From Desertivirga xinjiangensis (lineage in GTDB: Bacteria > Bacteroidota > Bacteroidia > Sphingobacteriales > Sphingobacteriaceae): a stretch of DNA of 64,000 bases. The notes under the pieces were generated by a model. The model did no database searches, was not told where the DNA came from, and saw nothing but the letters and a program-made list of their open reading frames with translations. A program made the translations under genes and the position numbers. Position 1 is the first letter of the stretch; every line of letters starts with the position of its first letter. Positions 33,303 to 42,657 of this stretch are shown here, piece by piece. Location: assembly GCF_024436435.1 (NCBI RefSeq), contig NZ_JAFMZP010000002.1, positions 682,001-746,000 on the forward strand. The letters are read 5' to 3'.

Positions 33303-34037
33303 ATGCAGGAGAATACTATAAAACCACAATTATATGTTATCGGAGCTGGCCCGGGAGATCCGGAACTGATTACATTAAAGGCATTTAAGGTGCTTCAGAA
33401 GACAAAAGTGATTTTATATGATAATCTTGCTAATAAAGAACTTTTGGATCTGGCTCCAGAGGACTGCGAATTAATATATGTGGGGAAACATCCTTATGGC
33501 GAATATACTCCTCAGGAAAGAATTCATGAACTGATCAAAGAAAAGTCATTTGAGAAGGGGCTGATTGTGCGTTTAAAGGGGGGAGATCCATTTATATTTG
33601 GACGAGGCTATGAGGAAATGATCTTTGCCAGGGAAAATGGTATTGAAGCTTTTTTCATTCCGGGGATAACCAGTATGCAAGCTTCCGGATTCGAAGACAT
33701 CCCTTTAACTCATCGTACCTTGAGTGAGGGAATATGGGTAGTAACCGGCACTAAAAAAGACGGCACTTTATCAAATGACTTGCGTCTTGCTATGCAAAGC
33801 AATTCAACTGTGGTGATTTATATGGGGATGAAGAAGCTGCAGGATATTGCCGACACGTATATTAAGGAAGGAATGGGAGAAACTCCTGCCGCCATAATTC
33901 AACATGCAACTTTAGCAAAGCAAAAATCGGCCGTTGGTACAGCAAAAAATCTACCTAAGATGGCCATTGATAACAAGCTTACACATCCAGCCATTGTAAT
34001 CATCGGAGAGGTTGTCGGGTTGAAAATAAAAGGCTAA
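33303..34037 (+). CDS. cobA: uroporphyrinogen-III C-methyltransferase (SUMT)
   Basis: The 244-residue SAM-dependent enzyme makes precorrin-2, the branch point to siroheme and cobalamin. Features are VIGAGPGDPELITLKA, VILYDNLAN, VRLKGGDPFIFGRGYEE, PGITSMQASGFEDIPLTHR and VIYMGMKKLQDI. It is a stand-alone SUMT without the CysG dehydrogenase/chelatase half. Siroheme is the cofactor of assimilatory nitrite and sulfite reductases, so it may support the nitrate genes 15 kb away, but no siroheme enzyme is in the window. The 3' end overlaps the convergent glycosyltransferase gene by 4 bp. Confidence 0.92.
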   Translation: MQENTIKPQLYVIGAGPGDPELITLKAFKVLQKTKVILYDNLANKELLDLAPEDCELIYVGKHPYGEYTPQERIHELIKEKSFEKGLIVRLKGGDPFIFGRGYEEMIFARENGIEAFFIPGITSMQASGFEDIPLTHRTLSEGIWVVTGTKKDGTLSNDLRLAMQSNSTVVIYMGMKKLQDIADTYIKEGMGETPAAIIQHATLAKQKSAVGTAKNLPKMAIDNKLTHPAIVIIGEVVGLKIKG

Positions 34038-35056
34038 TCTACCTCAAGCTGACTGAACTTTCTAATGCCTTTTACGAAATACATCCAGACAATGCTTCCC
34101 GGATAAAGTCCACTATGCCTCCGGTGAGGGAGAGATTTTGAGGCCTTATTTAGGTTACGCCGGAGATCTTTGAAAAAGGCAATATGAGCTTTGTTAATTG
34201 CCCTTGCCTGTTTAAACTGACCTCCGGCCAGGAATTTCAGCAAGGTGATGAAATCCAGCCAAAACCGCGTAAACAGGATGGAAAAACGTTTGTCTTTAGG
34301 CAGATTTTTTAAAAGCATAGCTAAATTGTTCCTGAAGTTTAGATAGCTTTTATAGGGGCTGGTGCTGTTTAAGGTTCCGCCTCCTATATGATAAACAGCA
34401 GATCCCGGGCAATACATAATTTTATAACCCATGTTTTTTAATCTCCAGCACAGATCTATTTCTTCCATATGTGCAAAGAAATCGGCATCAAAGCCACCTG
34501 CTTTCTCCCAGCATGCTTTTTTTATGAATAAGGTAGCACCACTGGCCCAAAAAACCTCTGTGGCTTGATTGTATTGGCCCTCATCTGTTTCAACAGTATC
34601 AAACAGCCGCCCTCTGCAAAAAGGATATCCATATTTGTCTATAAATCCTCCCGCGGCACCAGCATACTCAAAGGCGTTTCTATTATTCCATGCCTTGATC
34701 TTAGGTTGTGCAACGGCAATTTCAGGATCACTTTCCATTAGCGTTACAACGGGCTCAATCCAACCTCTGGTAACTTCAACATCAGAGTTTAACAATACAA
34801 AGTAGTCGGCATCCACTTGGTTTAAAGCTTCATTATACCCGCCTGCAAATCCTAAGTTTTTGTTGTTCAAAATAAGCCTTACTGTACTGAAATAGGTAGA
34901 GATCATCTCCACTGAATCGTCATCCGACTTATTGTCGGCGACAATAACCTCAAGGTTCGGATAGGAGGAAGCTACCACCGCAGGAAGGAATTGTTTAAGG
35001 AATTCTCGACCGTTCCAGTTTAAAATAATAACGGCGACTCTGGGGTAAATTTCCAT
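34034..35056 (-). CDS. glycosyltransferase family 2
   Basis: The 340-residue GT-A fold enzyme has VAVIILNWNGREFLKQFLP, VIVADNKSDDDS, LGFAGGYNEAL, the nucleotide-sugar LLNSDVEV motif and the acceptor-side EIDLCWRLK. It resembles rhamnosyltransferase-like enzymes of cell-surface polysaccharide synthesis. It starts 4 bp after the acyltransferase gene, so the two probably work together on lipopolysaccharide or a lipid-linked glycan. Sugar donor and acceptor are not known. Confidence 0.88.
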   Translation of the reverse strand: MEIYPRVAVIILNWNGREFLKQFLPAVVASSYPNLEVIVADNKSDDDSVEMISTYFSTVRLILNNKNLGFAGGYNEALNQVDADYFVLLNSDVEVTRGWIEPVVTLMESDPEIAVAQPKIKAWNNRNAFEYAGAAGGFIDKYGYPFCRGRLFDTVETDEGQYNQATEVFWASGATLFIKKACWEKAGGFDADFFAHMEEIDLCWRLKNMGYKIMYCPGSAVYHIGGGTLNSTSPYKSYLNFRNNLAMLLKNLPKDKRFSILFTRFWLDFITLLKFLAGGQFKQARAINKAHIAFFKDLRRNLNKASKSLPHRRHSGLYPGSIVWMYFVKGIRKFSQLEVD

Positions 35057-35060
35057 TTAA

Positions 35061-35933
35061 TTATTCTGCTGATTTAAATTTCCAACGTTTATGAGACCAC
35101 AGCCAAAGTTCCGGCCTTGCTTTTATTTGCTGTTCCAGTTCTTTCGTGTGAATTTCTGTGATTTCGAACTCGCTTGTTTCCTTAGGATCTTCTACAATAG
35201 TTTTGAACCTGGCTTCGTAGTACCCTCTTTTAATACGATCTATGTAACAGAAAACTACCGGGTTTCCCGTGGTTTTTGCTATTTTCTCTATACCGAGAAA
35301 TACTGACGTTCGCTGGTTGAGAAATTCTGTGAAGTAGTTAGACTCATGTCTGGTGGGTGTCTGGTCGCTTACAAAAACGGCAAAATATAACCTGTGCCTG
35401 TTTTCAGCAATCTTTCTCAACGTATGTTTCATAGGTACCATTATAGTACCGAACCTGCTCCTCATTTTGTTAAGGAGTGCACCAAAAAGTTTATCACCAA
35501 GCGGTTTATATACCACTAAAACCGTTTTGTTAATAAACAGGTTTATTGCCAGATTTCCCCATTCCCAATTTGCATAATGGCCACCAGTTGCCAAAACAGA
35601 TCTCCCGTTATGAAAATGGCGTTCTGCTTCTTCCGGGTTAAGGAACTTTAATCTTTTTTTCATACTATTACGAGAAATGGTCAGCATTTTAAAAGATTCA
35701 AGTATGTTGTCGCATAAAAAGCGATAGAACTTTTTTTCGATCACCTTTAACTCCGCCTCAGTTTTTTCGGGGAAGGAATTTCTGAGATTGGGTTCTACCA
35801 CATGCCTGCGGTACTTTACAATATAGTATATGATGTAGTAAAAAAAATCGGAAACCAGGTAAAGGATTGGAAAGGGCAGGTAAGAAATCAGATATATTGA
35901 AAATTTACTTAGCCCCCAAAGAACCTTCTTCAT
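35061..35933 (-). CDS. lipid A biosynthesis acyltransferase, LpxL/HtrB-like
   Basis: The 290-residue membrane-associated protein has an N-terminal hydrophobic helix (about 8-35) and the family motif H-x4-E (GGHYANWEWG), followed by VLVVYKPLGDKLFGALLNKMRS and FVSDQTPTR. It transfers an acyl chain to the lipid A precursor or a related amphiphile. It precedes the glycosyltransferase by 4 bp. A promoter-like element lies at 35971. Confidence 0.9.
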   Translation of the reverse strand: MKKVLWGLSKFSIYLISYLPFPILYLVSDFFYYIIYYIVKYRRHVVEPNLRNSFPEKTEAELKVIEKKFYRFLCDNILESFKMLTISRNSMKKRLKFLNPEEAERHFHNGRSVLATGGHYANWEWGNLAINLFINKTVLVVYKPLGDKLFGALLNKMRSRFGTIMVPMKHTLRKIAENRHRLYFAVFVSDQTPTRHESNYFTEFLNQRTSVFLGIEKIAKTTGNPVVFCYIDRIKRGYYEARFKTIVEDPKETSEFEITEIHTKELEQQIKARPELWLWSHKRWKFKSAE

Positions 35934-35970
35934 GTATGTTATTTATTTTTAATTTCGGCGAACCGGAACA

Positions 35971-36003
35971 CAAACTTACTATATACAATGAATAAAGGTG
36001 CAA
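35971..36003 (-). promoter_or_regulatory. promoter of the LpxL-type gene
   Basis: On the minus strand, TTG (36003-36001), 22 nt, then TAAGTTTG (35978-35971) resemble the Bacteroidetes consensus. The inferred start of transcription lies about 32 nt before the ATG at 35933. The -33 part lies inside the divergent WbqC coding sequence. Confidence 0.5.
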
Positions 36004-36596
36004 TCTTTCCATTATTTTACCTTCCGCCTGTTAGCTTTTTTCCTGAACTTCTTCAGTATAAAGATCATATTGTTATCGAGCGCTTTGAGCATTTTCCCAA
36101 ACAAACGTACAGGAACCGGGCGTCAATCCATTCTCCCCAGGGGAAACTTGACCTGATCATTCCGGTAGTAAAGGGATCGAAAGTTCATACGAAAGTAAAG
36201 GATGTAAGGATCTCGTACGACTTCCAATGGCAGCGCTTGCATTGGTTAAGCCTTCAGTCATCGTACAGAAGCTCCGCATATTTCGAATTTTACGAAGATG
36301 AGTTCGCTCCGTTCTTTGAGAAAAAATGGGACTTCCTGTTTGACTTTAATAGTGATTTGCTGCAGGTTTTGTTGAAGTTATTGAAAATTAATATTAATCT
36401 GTCCTATTCGGAAGAATATGAAAAAGAATACGCTGATCTGGCAGATTTTCGTCATGAAATGAATCCGAAGGCCGGGATTACCTATTCTAATAAAACTTAT
36501 TATCAGGTTTTTGACGACAGGAATGGCTTTTTACCCAACCTAAGTATAGTCGATTTGTTATTTAACCAGGGGCCACAAAGCATCCAATTCATTTAA
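35988..36596 (+). CDS. WbqC family protein
   Basis: The 202-residue protein matches the WbqC-like family: FPLFYLPPVSFFPEL near the N-terminus, ERFEHFPKQTYRNRASIHSP, LDLIIPV, WQRLHWLSLQSSYRSSAYF and FLPNLSIVDLLFNQGP. The family occurs in polysaccharide loci and as stand-alone genes in Bacteroidetes; its biochemical role is not settled. It precedes corA by 3 bp. Confidence 0.88.
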   Translation: MNKGAIFPLFYLPPVSFFPELLQYKDHIVIERFEHFPKQTYRNRASIHSPQGKLDLIIPVVKGSKVHTKVKDVRISYDFQWQRLHWLSLQSSYRSSAYFEFYEDEFAPFFEKKWDFLFDFNSDLLQVLLKLLKININLSYSEEYEKEYADLADFRHEMNPKAGITYSNKTYYQVFDDRNGFLPNLSIVDLLFNQGPQSIQFI

Positions 36597-36599
36597 AAA

Positions 36600-37724
36600 A
36601 TGTCGAATTTTTTTAGAAGGATAAGTATTAAAAAGACCAAAAGGCGCCTGCCGCCGCCTGGTACCAGCCCAGGGTCTTTGCAACCGGCTGAAGGCGCTTT
36701 GCCTCCAAAGATAGACGTGTATTCCTTTTCTCCCTCATTTTTTGAGAAAGTTGAAGTTTCATCATTTGAGGAAATAAAGACGATTCTCCATAATCATCCT
36801 TCAGAAATTCATTGGATTGACGTTAAGGGCCTGGGTGATAGTTCATTGTTGGAAACGATCAGGGATGAATTTTCCGTTAGTACCCTTATTCTGGAAGACA
36901 TATTGCATACACATCAGCGCCCCAAATTAGAAGAGTTCGAAGATCATCTGTTCGCCACCAGCAGAATGCTTTGCCTAAACAGCAAACTGCAGCTGGAAAA
37001 TGAACAGATCTCATTTTTATTAACTGAAAGAGTGCTTCTGACCTTTCAGGAAAATTACGAAGATTGCCTGGACCCGGTGAGGAAGCGATTACTGGAAGGG
37101 AAAGGAAATATCCGTATTGGCGGCACTTCTTATCTGATGTATGCATTGATGGATTTGATCCTGGATAATTACTTTATACTGATCAACCGGTTTGGAGATG
37201 AACTAGATTCGCTCGAGGAGCTGTTATACCGGCGTCCGGGAAAGTCAATAACCTATGATGCGCAACAGATTAAGCGGGCTTTAATCACTGTAAGACGAGC
37301 GGTATGGCCTGAAAGAGATAAAATAAATGACATGCTGAGAAGCTCATCGCCCCTGATAACCGATCATACCAAGACTTTCCTGAGGGATGTTTATGATCAT
37401 TCTATGCAGATCATTGACCTCGTAGAGAGTTATAAAGAGATTGCTACCAGTGTGATCGATATGTACTTGTCTTTCATGAGTAACAGAACCAACGAAATTA
37501 TGAGGGTGCTTACGGTGATCTCCTCCATATTTATTCCGCTTACCTTTATAGCAGGGGTGTACGGTATGAATTTTGCCGATAAGAATCCCGAAACAGGACA
37601 GGTGCTGGAAAAAAATATGCCCGAACTTTATTCAGAAAATGGATACTTGTATACCATGTTCGTGATGGGCTTCATTGCATTGGTACAGGTGATCTATTTT
37701 TGGCGTAAGGGCTGGCTTAAGTAA
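36600..37724 (+). CDS. corA: CorA family magnesium/cobalt transporter
   Basis: The 374-residue protein has a large soluble N-terminal domain, a long stalk helix, two C-terminal membrane segments and the signature GMN motif (AGVYGMNFADKNPE, near residue 325), with basic residues at the end (WRKGWLK). It forms pentameric Mg2+ channels in the inner membrane. It follows the WbqC gene by 3 bp and precedes mgtE by 90 bp. Confidence 0.93.
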   Translation: MSNFFRRISIKKTKRRLPPPGTSPGSLQPAEGALPPKIDVYSFSPSFFEKVEVSSFEEIKTILHNHPSEIHWIDVKGLGDSSLLETIRDEFSVSTLILEDILHTHQRPKLEEFEDHLFATSRMLCLNSKLQLENEQISFLLTERVLLTFQENYEDCLDPVRKRLLEGKGNIRIGGTSYLMYALMDLILDNYFILINRFGDELDSLEELLYRRPGKSITYDAQQIKRALITVRRAVWPERDKINDMLRSSSPLITDHTKTFLRDVYDHSMQIIDLVESYKEIATSVIDMYLSFMSNRTNEIMRVLTVISSIFIPLTFIAGVYGMNFADKNPETGQVLEKNMPELYSENGYLYTMFVMGFIALVQVIYFWRKGWLK

Positions 37725-37726
37725 GT

Positions 37727-37748
37727 CCTGCTTTGTGTTACCAGCAGG
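37727..37748. terminator. weak hairpin between corA and mgtE
   Basis: CCTGCT (37727-37732) and AGCAGG (37743-37748) form a 6-bp stem with a 10-nt loop, 3 nt after the corA stop. No strong T-run follows, so termination would be partial. Confidence 0.3.
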
Positions 37749-37813
37749 TTAACATAGCCTTAATTGTTATTATAAAACATAAATCAGGCATCATTTTACT
37801 ATTTTAGCGAGCA

Positions 37814-39163
37814 ATGCAATCTTTTGAACTTGACAAAACGGATATTCAGAGAATAACACAAGCACTTGAGGGCGATGATGAGGCTCTGAAGGTCTTGCTG
37901 GCTGAATACCATGCGTCAGAAATTGCGATCTTATTCGAAGGGCTTAGCCAGGAAGCCAGAGAATATATCATTAATATTCTTCCCAGCGATATCGCTTCGG
38001 AGGTAATTTCAGAAATGGATGCTGAGATTCACCCCGAAAAGATCCTGGGAAATCTGCATCCCGAAAAACGTTCAGAAATTGTAGAGGAACTCGATTACGA
38101 CGATGCTACAGATATTATCAGCCAGCTGTCTGAGAAACAGCAAGAAGAGATATTAGAAGGCCTGGATGCCGAAGATGCTTCTCATATACGGGCCCTCCTG
38201 AATTACGACGAGGACACCGCTGGCGGCCTGATGAATACCCAGGTACTTAAAGTGAACAGCGGCCTTACCAAAAAGGAGGCACTGGACGAAATCATACGTC
38301 TTTCTGAAGAAATTGAGGAGTTTTATACGATAAATGTAGTCGACAATGACAATAGGCTGGTAGGTATCGTCTCTTTAAAGGATATTATAAAATCAAAGTA
38401 TACGGTTCATATTCGTGAACTAGTTAAGGACGATTTTGTATACGTAACTGCTGATACGGATCAGGAGGAGGTTGCCAAGCTTCTATCCCAATATAACCTG
38501 ACCAGTATTCCCGTAGTCGACGATAAAATGAAACTACTGGGCCGGATAACCTTTGACGACGTTATCGACGTGTTGCAGGAAGAAAATACAGAAGACATTC
38601 TGAAAATTTCCGGGGTATCAGAAGATGAGGAATTATCAGGAAACTGGAGAGAAGCAATTAAAAGCCGACTTCCCTGGCTTGTTCTAAATCTTGGGACTGC
38701 CTTTCTTGCTTCATCTGTTATCAGGCATTTTGAGCCTACTATTACGCATCTGGTGATACTATCAGGTTATATGACCATGATTGCGGGTATGGGAGGTAAT
38801 GCGGCGACCCAGGCTTTAGCAGTAACCGTCCGGCGCATCTCATTGAACGACCTTACCGATAAACAGGCCTATCAGACTGTTTTTAAGGAACTTACTGTAG
38901 GCTTAATTAACGGTGCAATTATCGGTTGTATAATTTTTCTGTTCGCCGTGTTTTACGATAGAAATCCCATGCTAGGCCTTGTAGTCTTCCTGGCGATGAC
39001 TGGCAATCTGTTGATAGCCGGTATTACAGGGGCCTCTATACCCTTGCTTCTTAAAAGGATCGGAATTGATCCCGCAATTGCATCCTCCATCATCATTACT
39101 ACATTTACAGATGTGCTTGGTTTTTTGCTGCTTTTGGGTATGGCAAGCAAGTTGCTTCTATAA
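37814..39163 (+). CDS. mgtE: magnesium transporter MgtE
   Basis: The 449-residue protein has an N-terminal superhelical domain of about 130 residues (helical repeats such as LHPEKRSEIVEELDYDDAT), two CBS domains (about 135-255), and a C-terminal five-helix channel domain (about 285-449) with GMGGNAATQALAVTVR and GNLLIAGITGASIPLLLKRIG. The CBS region senses cytosolic Mg2+ and gates the channel. It is next to corA on the same strand. Confidence 0.94.
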   Translation: MQSFELDKTDIQRITQALEGDDEALKVLLAEYHASEIAILFEGLSQEAREYIINILPSDIASEVISEMDAEIHPEKILGNLHPEKRSEIVEELDYDDATDIISQLSEKQQEEILEGLDAEDASHIRALLNYDEDTAGGLMNTQVLKVNSGLTKKEALDEIIRLSEEIEEFYTINVVDNDNRLVGIVSLKDIIKSKYTVHIRELVKDDFVYVTADTDQEEVAKLLSQYNLTSIPVVDDKMKLLGRITFDDVIDVLQEENTEDILKISGVSEDEELSGNWREAIKSRLPWLVLNLGTAFLASSVIRHFEPTITHLVILSGYMTMIAGMGGNAATQALAVTVRRISLNDLTDKQAYQTVFKELTVGLINGAIIGCIIFLFAVFYDRNPMLGLVVFLAMTGNLLIAGITGASIPLLLKRIGIDPAIASSIIITTFTDVLGFLLLLGMASKLLL

Positions 39164-39200
39164 CAAATCAATCTCTGCTGTTCTTTCTGTAAATTTCTTC

Positions 39201-39208
39201 TAAATTTG
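39201..39208 (+). promoter_or_regulatory. candidate -7 element for bioB
   Basis: TAAATTTG fits TAnnTTTG and ends 21 nt before the ATG at 39230. It overlaps the alternative ATG at 39206, which argues for the later start. A clear -33 TTTG is not seen. Confidence 0.4.
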
Positions 39209-39229
39209 TTGCAATTAAGATATGAGATT

Positions 39230-40225
39230 ATGACTGAGATCAGGAACGATTGGACCAAAGAAGAAATTTCTGAAATATATAACAGCCCTTTACTGGATTT
39301 AATTTACCGTTCGGCGAGTGTGCACCGTGAAAATAAAGATTATTCTGAAGTGCAAATAAGCAGTTTGTTATCTATCAAGACTGGTGGATGCTCTGAAGAT
39401 TGTTCGTATTGTCCGCAAGCGGCCCGTTATAACACTGGTCTTGAGGTACAGGCACTGATGTCGCTGGAACAGGTTACTTTTGCCGCGCAGAAAGCAAAGG
39501 ATGGAGGTGCCTCCCGTTTATGCATGGGAGCCGCCTGGCGTGAAGTTCGTGATAACCGCGATTTTGATAAGGTCATAGAGATGGTTAAAACGGTGAACAG
39601 CATGGACATGGAAGTTTGCTGTACACTAGGCATGTTAACCGAGAGCCAGGCTCAACGCCTTGCCGACGCTGGTTTGTACGCCTACAATCATAACCTGGAT
39701 ACCTCTGAAGAAGATTACAAGCGAATTATCACCACCAGGACTTATGATGATCGCTTGAAAACAATAGAAAATGTTCGCAAAGCTAAACTTACAGTTTGCA
39801 GCGGAGGAATTATCGGACTGGGAGAAACAGTTGAAGACCGTATTTCAATGTTAAAAACGCTTTCCAACATGCCTAAACATCCGGAATCTGTGCCAATTAA
39901 TGCATTGGTGCCGGTAAAAGGAACGCCTATGGAGAATCAGCCTTTAGTTCCTATCTGGGACATGGTGCGTATGATTGCTACGGCACGTATTATCATGCCC
40001 AAAACCGTAGTGCGCCTTTCAGCAGGACGTACTCAGATGAGCCTCACTGATCAGGCACTTTGCTTTATGGCAGGAGCTAATTCAATCTTTGCCGGAGATA
40101 AACTACTCACAACTCCTAACCCTGAATTTAACGAGGATATGCAGATGTTTGATATACTTGGTCTCAAACCACGGGAGGCCTTTAAAAACGGGCGTCCGGC
40201 TGTACGGGAAACGGTGGAGTTGTAG
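39230..40225 (+). CDS. bioB: biotin synthase BioB
   Basis: The 331-residue radical SAM enzyme inserts sulfur into dethiobiotin. The SAM cluster motif is in [16 protein letters not shown] (C-x3-C-x2-C), followed by [27 protein letters not shown] (ligands of the second cluster), [12 protein letters not shown] and VRLSAGR. The ATG at 39230 (MTEIRNDW) is preferred over 39206. bioA is at 60.2 kb; no other biotin genes are in the window. Confidence 0.95.
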   Translation: MTEIRNDWTKEEISEIYNSPLLDLIYRSASVHRENKDYSEVQISSLLSIKTGGCSEDCSYCPQAARYNTGLEVQALMSLEQVTFAAQKAKDGGASRLCMGAAWREVRDNRDFDKVIEMVKTVNSMDMEVCCTLGMLTESQAQRLADAGLYAYNHNLDTSEEDYKRIITTRTYDDRLKTIENVRKAKLTVCSGGIIGLGETVEDRISMLKTLSNMPKHPESVPINALVPVKGTPMENQPLVPIWDMVRMIATARIIMPKTVVRLSAGRTQMSLTDQALCFMAGANSIFAGDKLLTTPNPEFNEDMQMFDILGLKPREAFKNGRPAVRETVEL

Positions 40226-40265
40226 ATTTACTTTCTCTAAATAATTTAAGCTTTAATATAAACTT

Positions 40266-40302
40266 GAAAGCCGGGATATAACTATTCCGGCTTTCTATTT
40301 TT
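40266..40302. terminator. bidirectional terminator between bioB and the lipoprotein gene
   Basis: GAAAGCCGG (40266-40274) pairs with CCGGCTTTC (40287-40295), a perfect 9-bp stem with a 12-nt loop, then TATTTTTT on the plus strand. It lies between convergent genes and reaches the stop codon of the minus-strand gene. Confidence 0.8.
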
Positions 40303-41041
40303 TGCCCAGGTTGATTACCGCGCCGAGGGTAAAAACCGAATGGCCGGCAGTTAAATACTGCCTGTTCTTCAAACCAATTATGCTTCCGCTGGTATATTGG
40401 ATCTGCACTGTTTCACTTACTTTCATACGGGTGAAAAAAACAGGCTCAAGAAAAATATTGTCCTCCTTAAAAGGCGAAGAAGTCACACTGGCGGTGCTTA
40501 TGGCAAATTTATCCAGATCCAGGTAATTTATTCTTAAGGCTGTTCCATAATTCAAAGGGTATCTTTTACCAAACAGCTTGAGCGACTTTTTATTTTTCGC
40601 ACTGTAATTAGCCTGGACAAAATATTTATTGAAATCAGCATTTTGGGTTTCTATCGGGAAAGACCCCTCATATTGCAGATCTTTGTAAACTCTCTCAGAG
40701 CTGCCACGGCCAAAACCAGCATACACTTCGAAGATGCGTTCGTTTTGTTTTCCGAAGCTTGTGAAGTAACCCGCGGCAGCTTCTATAAGGTTTTGGCTGA
40801 AATCCTTCCTGTCACGATTCCGGTCAATGTATGAACCATTCAACAGAACACCTACATGGTCTGACACGGCGAGCGCCGAATTAAAGCTCAGGTTTCCTTT
40901 TAAAGAAATATGAGCACTTCCATGGATCTCACCCCGTGAACTCAGCATTGGTGTATTGGGGACGTTTGGCATATATATAGATGAGCATCCGGTAGTAACC
41001 AGTAAGGGTAAGATAAAAATTAAAAGGGACCTGTTTCGCAT
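40295..41041 (-). CDS. predicted outer-membrane lipoprotein with beta-barrel-like body
   Basis: The 248-residue protein has a lipoprotein signal (lipobox VTTGC, Cys19) and a body of alternating beta strands (GEIHGSAHISLKGNLSFNSALAVSDHVGVLLNGSY, IFEVYAGFGRGSSERVY), ending FTLGAVINLGKK. It resembles Bacteroidetes outer-membrane beta-barrel proteins of unknown function. It is monocistronic, with a shared terminator at its 3' end. Confidence 0.7.
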   Translation of the reverse strand: MRNRSLLIFILPLLVTTGCSSIYMPNVPNTPMLSSRGEIHGSAHISLKGNLSFNSALAVSDHVGVLLNGSYIDRNRDRKDFSQNLIEAAAGYFTSFGKQNERIFEVYAGFGRGSSERVYKDLQYEGSFPIETQNADFNKYFVQANYSAKNKKSLKLFGKRYPLNYGTALRINYLDLDKFAISTASVTSSPFKEDNIFLEPVFFTRMKVSETVQIQYTSGSIIGLKNRQYLTAGHSVFTLGAVINLGKK

Positions 41042-41480
41042 TAAGGGACAATGTTAAATTACGATGTTAAAAATGATGTTAAGTACTAACGCAGCTGTTT
41101 GCAATTAATTATAGCAGCAGCTCCTTTGAATATTGTGCAAAAAATTGCTCACTTCCTTCACAAACATTTAATAGTGATAAAAAGTTGGAAATTTAATGAT
41201 TAAGGTCATCGGAACGCTATTTTGTACACACTACATTAGTAAAAACAAGGTTTGGGAAGAATCGAGGAAGAAATAGATGTTGCCAGCAAATTTCTGTACA
41301 ACAGACCAGGAAAGAAAAGGACGTGTAATCGTCTTAAAAGCGTATCGAATCAGCCTTTTTGCTGTTTGTCTGATAAGAGAAACTGGATTTTTTTAGAAAA
41401 AAAATAAAAATTTAATTTCAGTAAAATGTGGAATAATACTTGCGTTTATAGTAGTATATTTTTAATCTAAACTTGATGTT
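41042..41480. other. 439-bp intergenic region with a candidate sigma-54 promoter
   Basis: The stretch is AT-rich, lies between the divergent lipoprotein gene and a small membrane-protein gene, and contains no reading frame I would call. Its only clear feature is the GG-N10-GC motif at 41429-41443, listed separately. A short inverted repeat (TGCAA-N4-TTGC) lies near 41138. Confidence 0.4.
41429..41443 (+). promoter_or_regulatory. candidate sigma-54 (-24/-12) promoter
   Basis: TGG (41429-41431), 8 nt, TTGC (41440-41443) reproduces the invariant GG-N10-GC spacing of sigma-54 promoters, though the -24 box is TGGAAT, not TGGCAC. The ATG of the small membrane protein lies 37 nt after it. The window also encodes a sigma-54 activator at 5148-6479. 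Confidence 0.4.
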
Positions 41481-41681
41481 ATGTTAAAGAAGCCAGGATT
41501 TGCAGTTTCGGTGCTCAATATATATATAATCACATTTTTAGTGATCCTTCAAATAAATATCTCACAAAGGTTAGAACATGCTATGTTCCTGATGGCACCT
41601 TTCATTGCCATATGGGCCTTTTATACAGTGATCCATTATAGCGAGACTGTTCGCTTCGACAGAAAAAGGTTACTCCGATAA
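41481..41681 (+). CDS. small two-helix membrane protein
   Basis: The 66-residue protein has two predicted membrane segments (about 9-25 and 33-52) and a basic cytoplasmic end (RFDRKRLLR). I recognise no family. The ATG is preceded by an AT-rich leader and a candidate sigma-54 promoter, which makes it more credible than a chance frame. It is convergent with xerD, 38 bp apart. Confidence 0.5.
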   Translation: MLKKPGFAVSVLNIYIITFLVILQINISQRLEHAMFLMAPFIAIWAFYTVIHYSETVRFDRKRLLR

Positions 41682-41719
41682 AATGAGAGAGTTCGATCTT
41701 AATTGCTGAAGCAAGATAA

Positions 41720-42622
41720 CTAGCTTCTTGGATGAAATTGGATAATTGTGTTTCTTAGGAAATCACGGTCAAGATGTGTATATATCTCCGTTGTAGTAAT
41801 ACTCTCATGTCCAAGCATATCCTGAACTGCTCTTAGGTCGGCGCCTCCCTCAATTAAATGAGTAGCGAAAGAGTGTCTGAAGGTATGAGGACTGATTGTC
41901 TTATTTAAACCTATGGTCTTAGCCAGCTGTTTGATGATCATGAATACCATAACCCTGCTTAATGGAGCTCCCCGCCGGTTAAGAAAAACAAAATCTTCCT
42001 TTCCGACTTTAATGTTTATATGTACCCTGACTTCGTTTATGTAGATCTTTAAAAGCTTAATTGCTTCCAGACCTACTGGTACCAGCCGTTCCTTATTTCC
42101 TTTTCCTGTAACTTTGATAAATTCAATATCGAGGTATAAGTCAGAAAGTTTTAAGTTGGTCAGTTCAGATACCCGCAGGCCGCAGCCATATAACACCTCA
42201 AGCATAGCTTTATTTCGCATCCCTTCAGCACTTGAAAGATCTATCGCTTCAATAAGTGCGTCTATTTCGTAGATGTTCAGCGTTTCAGGGAGTTTTCTGC
42301 TGAGTCGGGGACTCTCTATCAGCGATATTGGGTCCCGGTGTATGATGTTCTCCAGGAGGAGGTACTTATAAAAGGCTTTCAAACCCGAGAGAACTCTTGC
42401 CTGGCTATGAGGTAGCATCCCCAGCTCATTTATCCAGGATAGAAAGAGCTCAATGTCCTCTCTTTTTATAGCGGTGGGAAGTATTCCTCCAACACTATCT
42501 GAATATTGATGAAGTTTATCAACATCGCTTAAATAAGCATCAATACTATTGACTGACAAGCCCCTTTCCAGTTGGAGATATGACTTAAAACCGGTTTTAC
42601 AAATCTTCCAATCCATGGGCAA
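41720..42622 (-). CDS. xerD: site-specific tyrosine recombinase XerD
   Basis: The 300-residue recombinase resolves chromosome dimers at dif. It has an N-terminal SAM-like core-binding domain (about 8-95) and a catalytic domain with R150 (GCGLRVSEL), K174, H246-x2-R249 (HTFRHSFATHL), H272 (LGHESITTT) and nucleophile Y281 (IYTH). Length and sequence are those of housekeeping XerD, not a phage integrase, and no att sites or cargo surround it. It is divergent from aroQ with 48 bp between. Confidence 0.92.
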   Translation of the reverse strand: MPMDWKICKTGFKSYLQLERGLSVNSIDAYLSDVDKLHQYSDSVGGILPTAIKREDIELFLSWINELGMLPHSQARVLSGLKAFYKYLLLENIIHRDPISLIESPRLSRKLPETLNIYEIDALIEAIDLSSAEGMRNKAMLEVLYGCGLRVSELTNLKLSDLYLDIEFIKVTGKGNKERLVPVGLEAIKLLKIYINEVRVHINIKVGKEDFVFLNRRGAPLSRVMVFMIIKQLAKTIGLNKTISPHTFRHSFATHLIEGGADLRAVQDMLGHESITTTEIYTHLDRDFLRNTIIQFHPRS

Positions 42623-42657
42623 TTACATCTTTCAACAACAAAATAAAATAAAACTCT

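Noticed and set aside
41720-42622. Tyrosine recombinase considered as integrase of a mobile element
   Set aside because: Sequence and size are those of housekeeping XerD, and no attachment sites, phage or transfer genes or abrupt change of gene content flank it.
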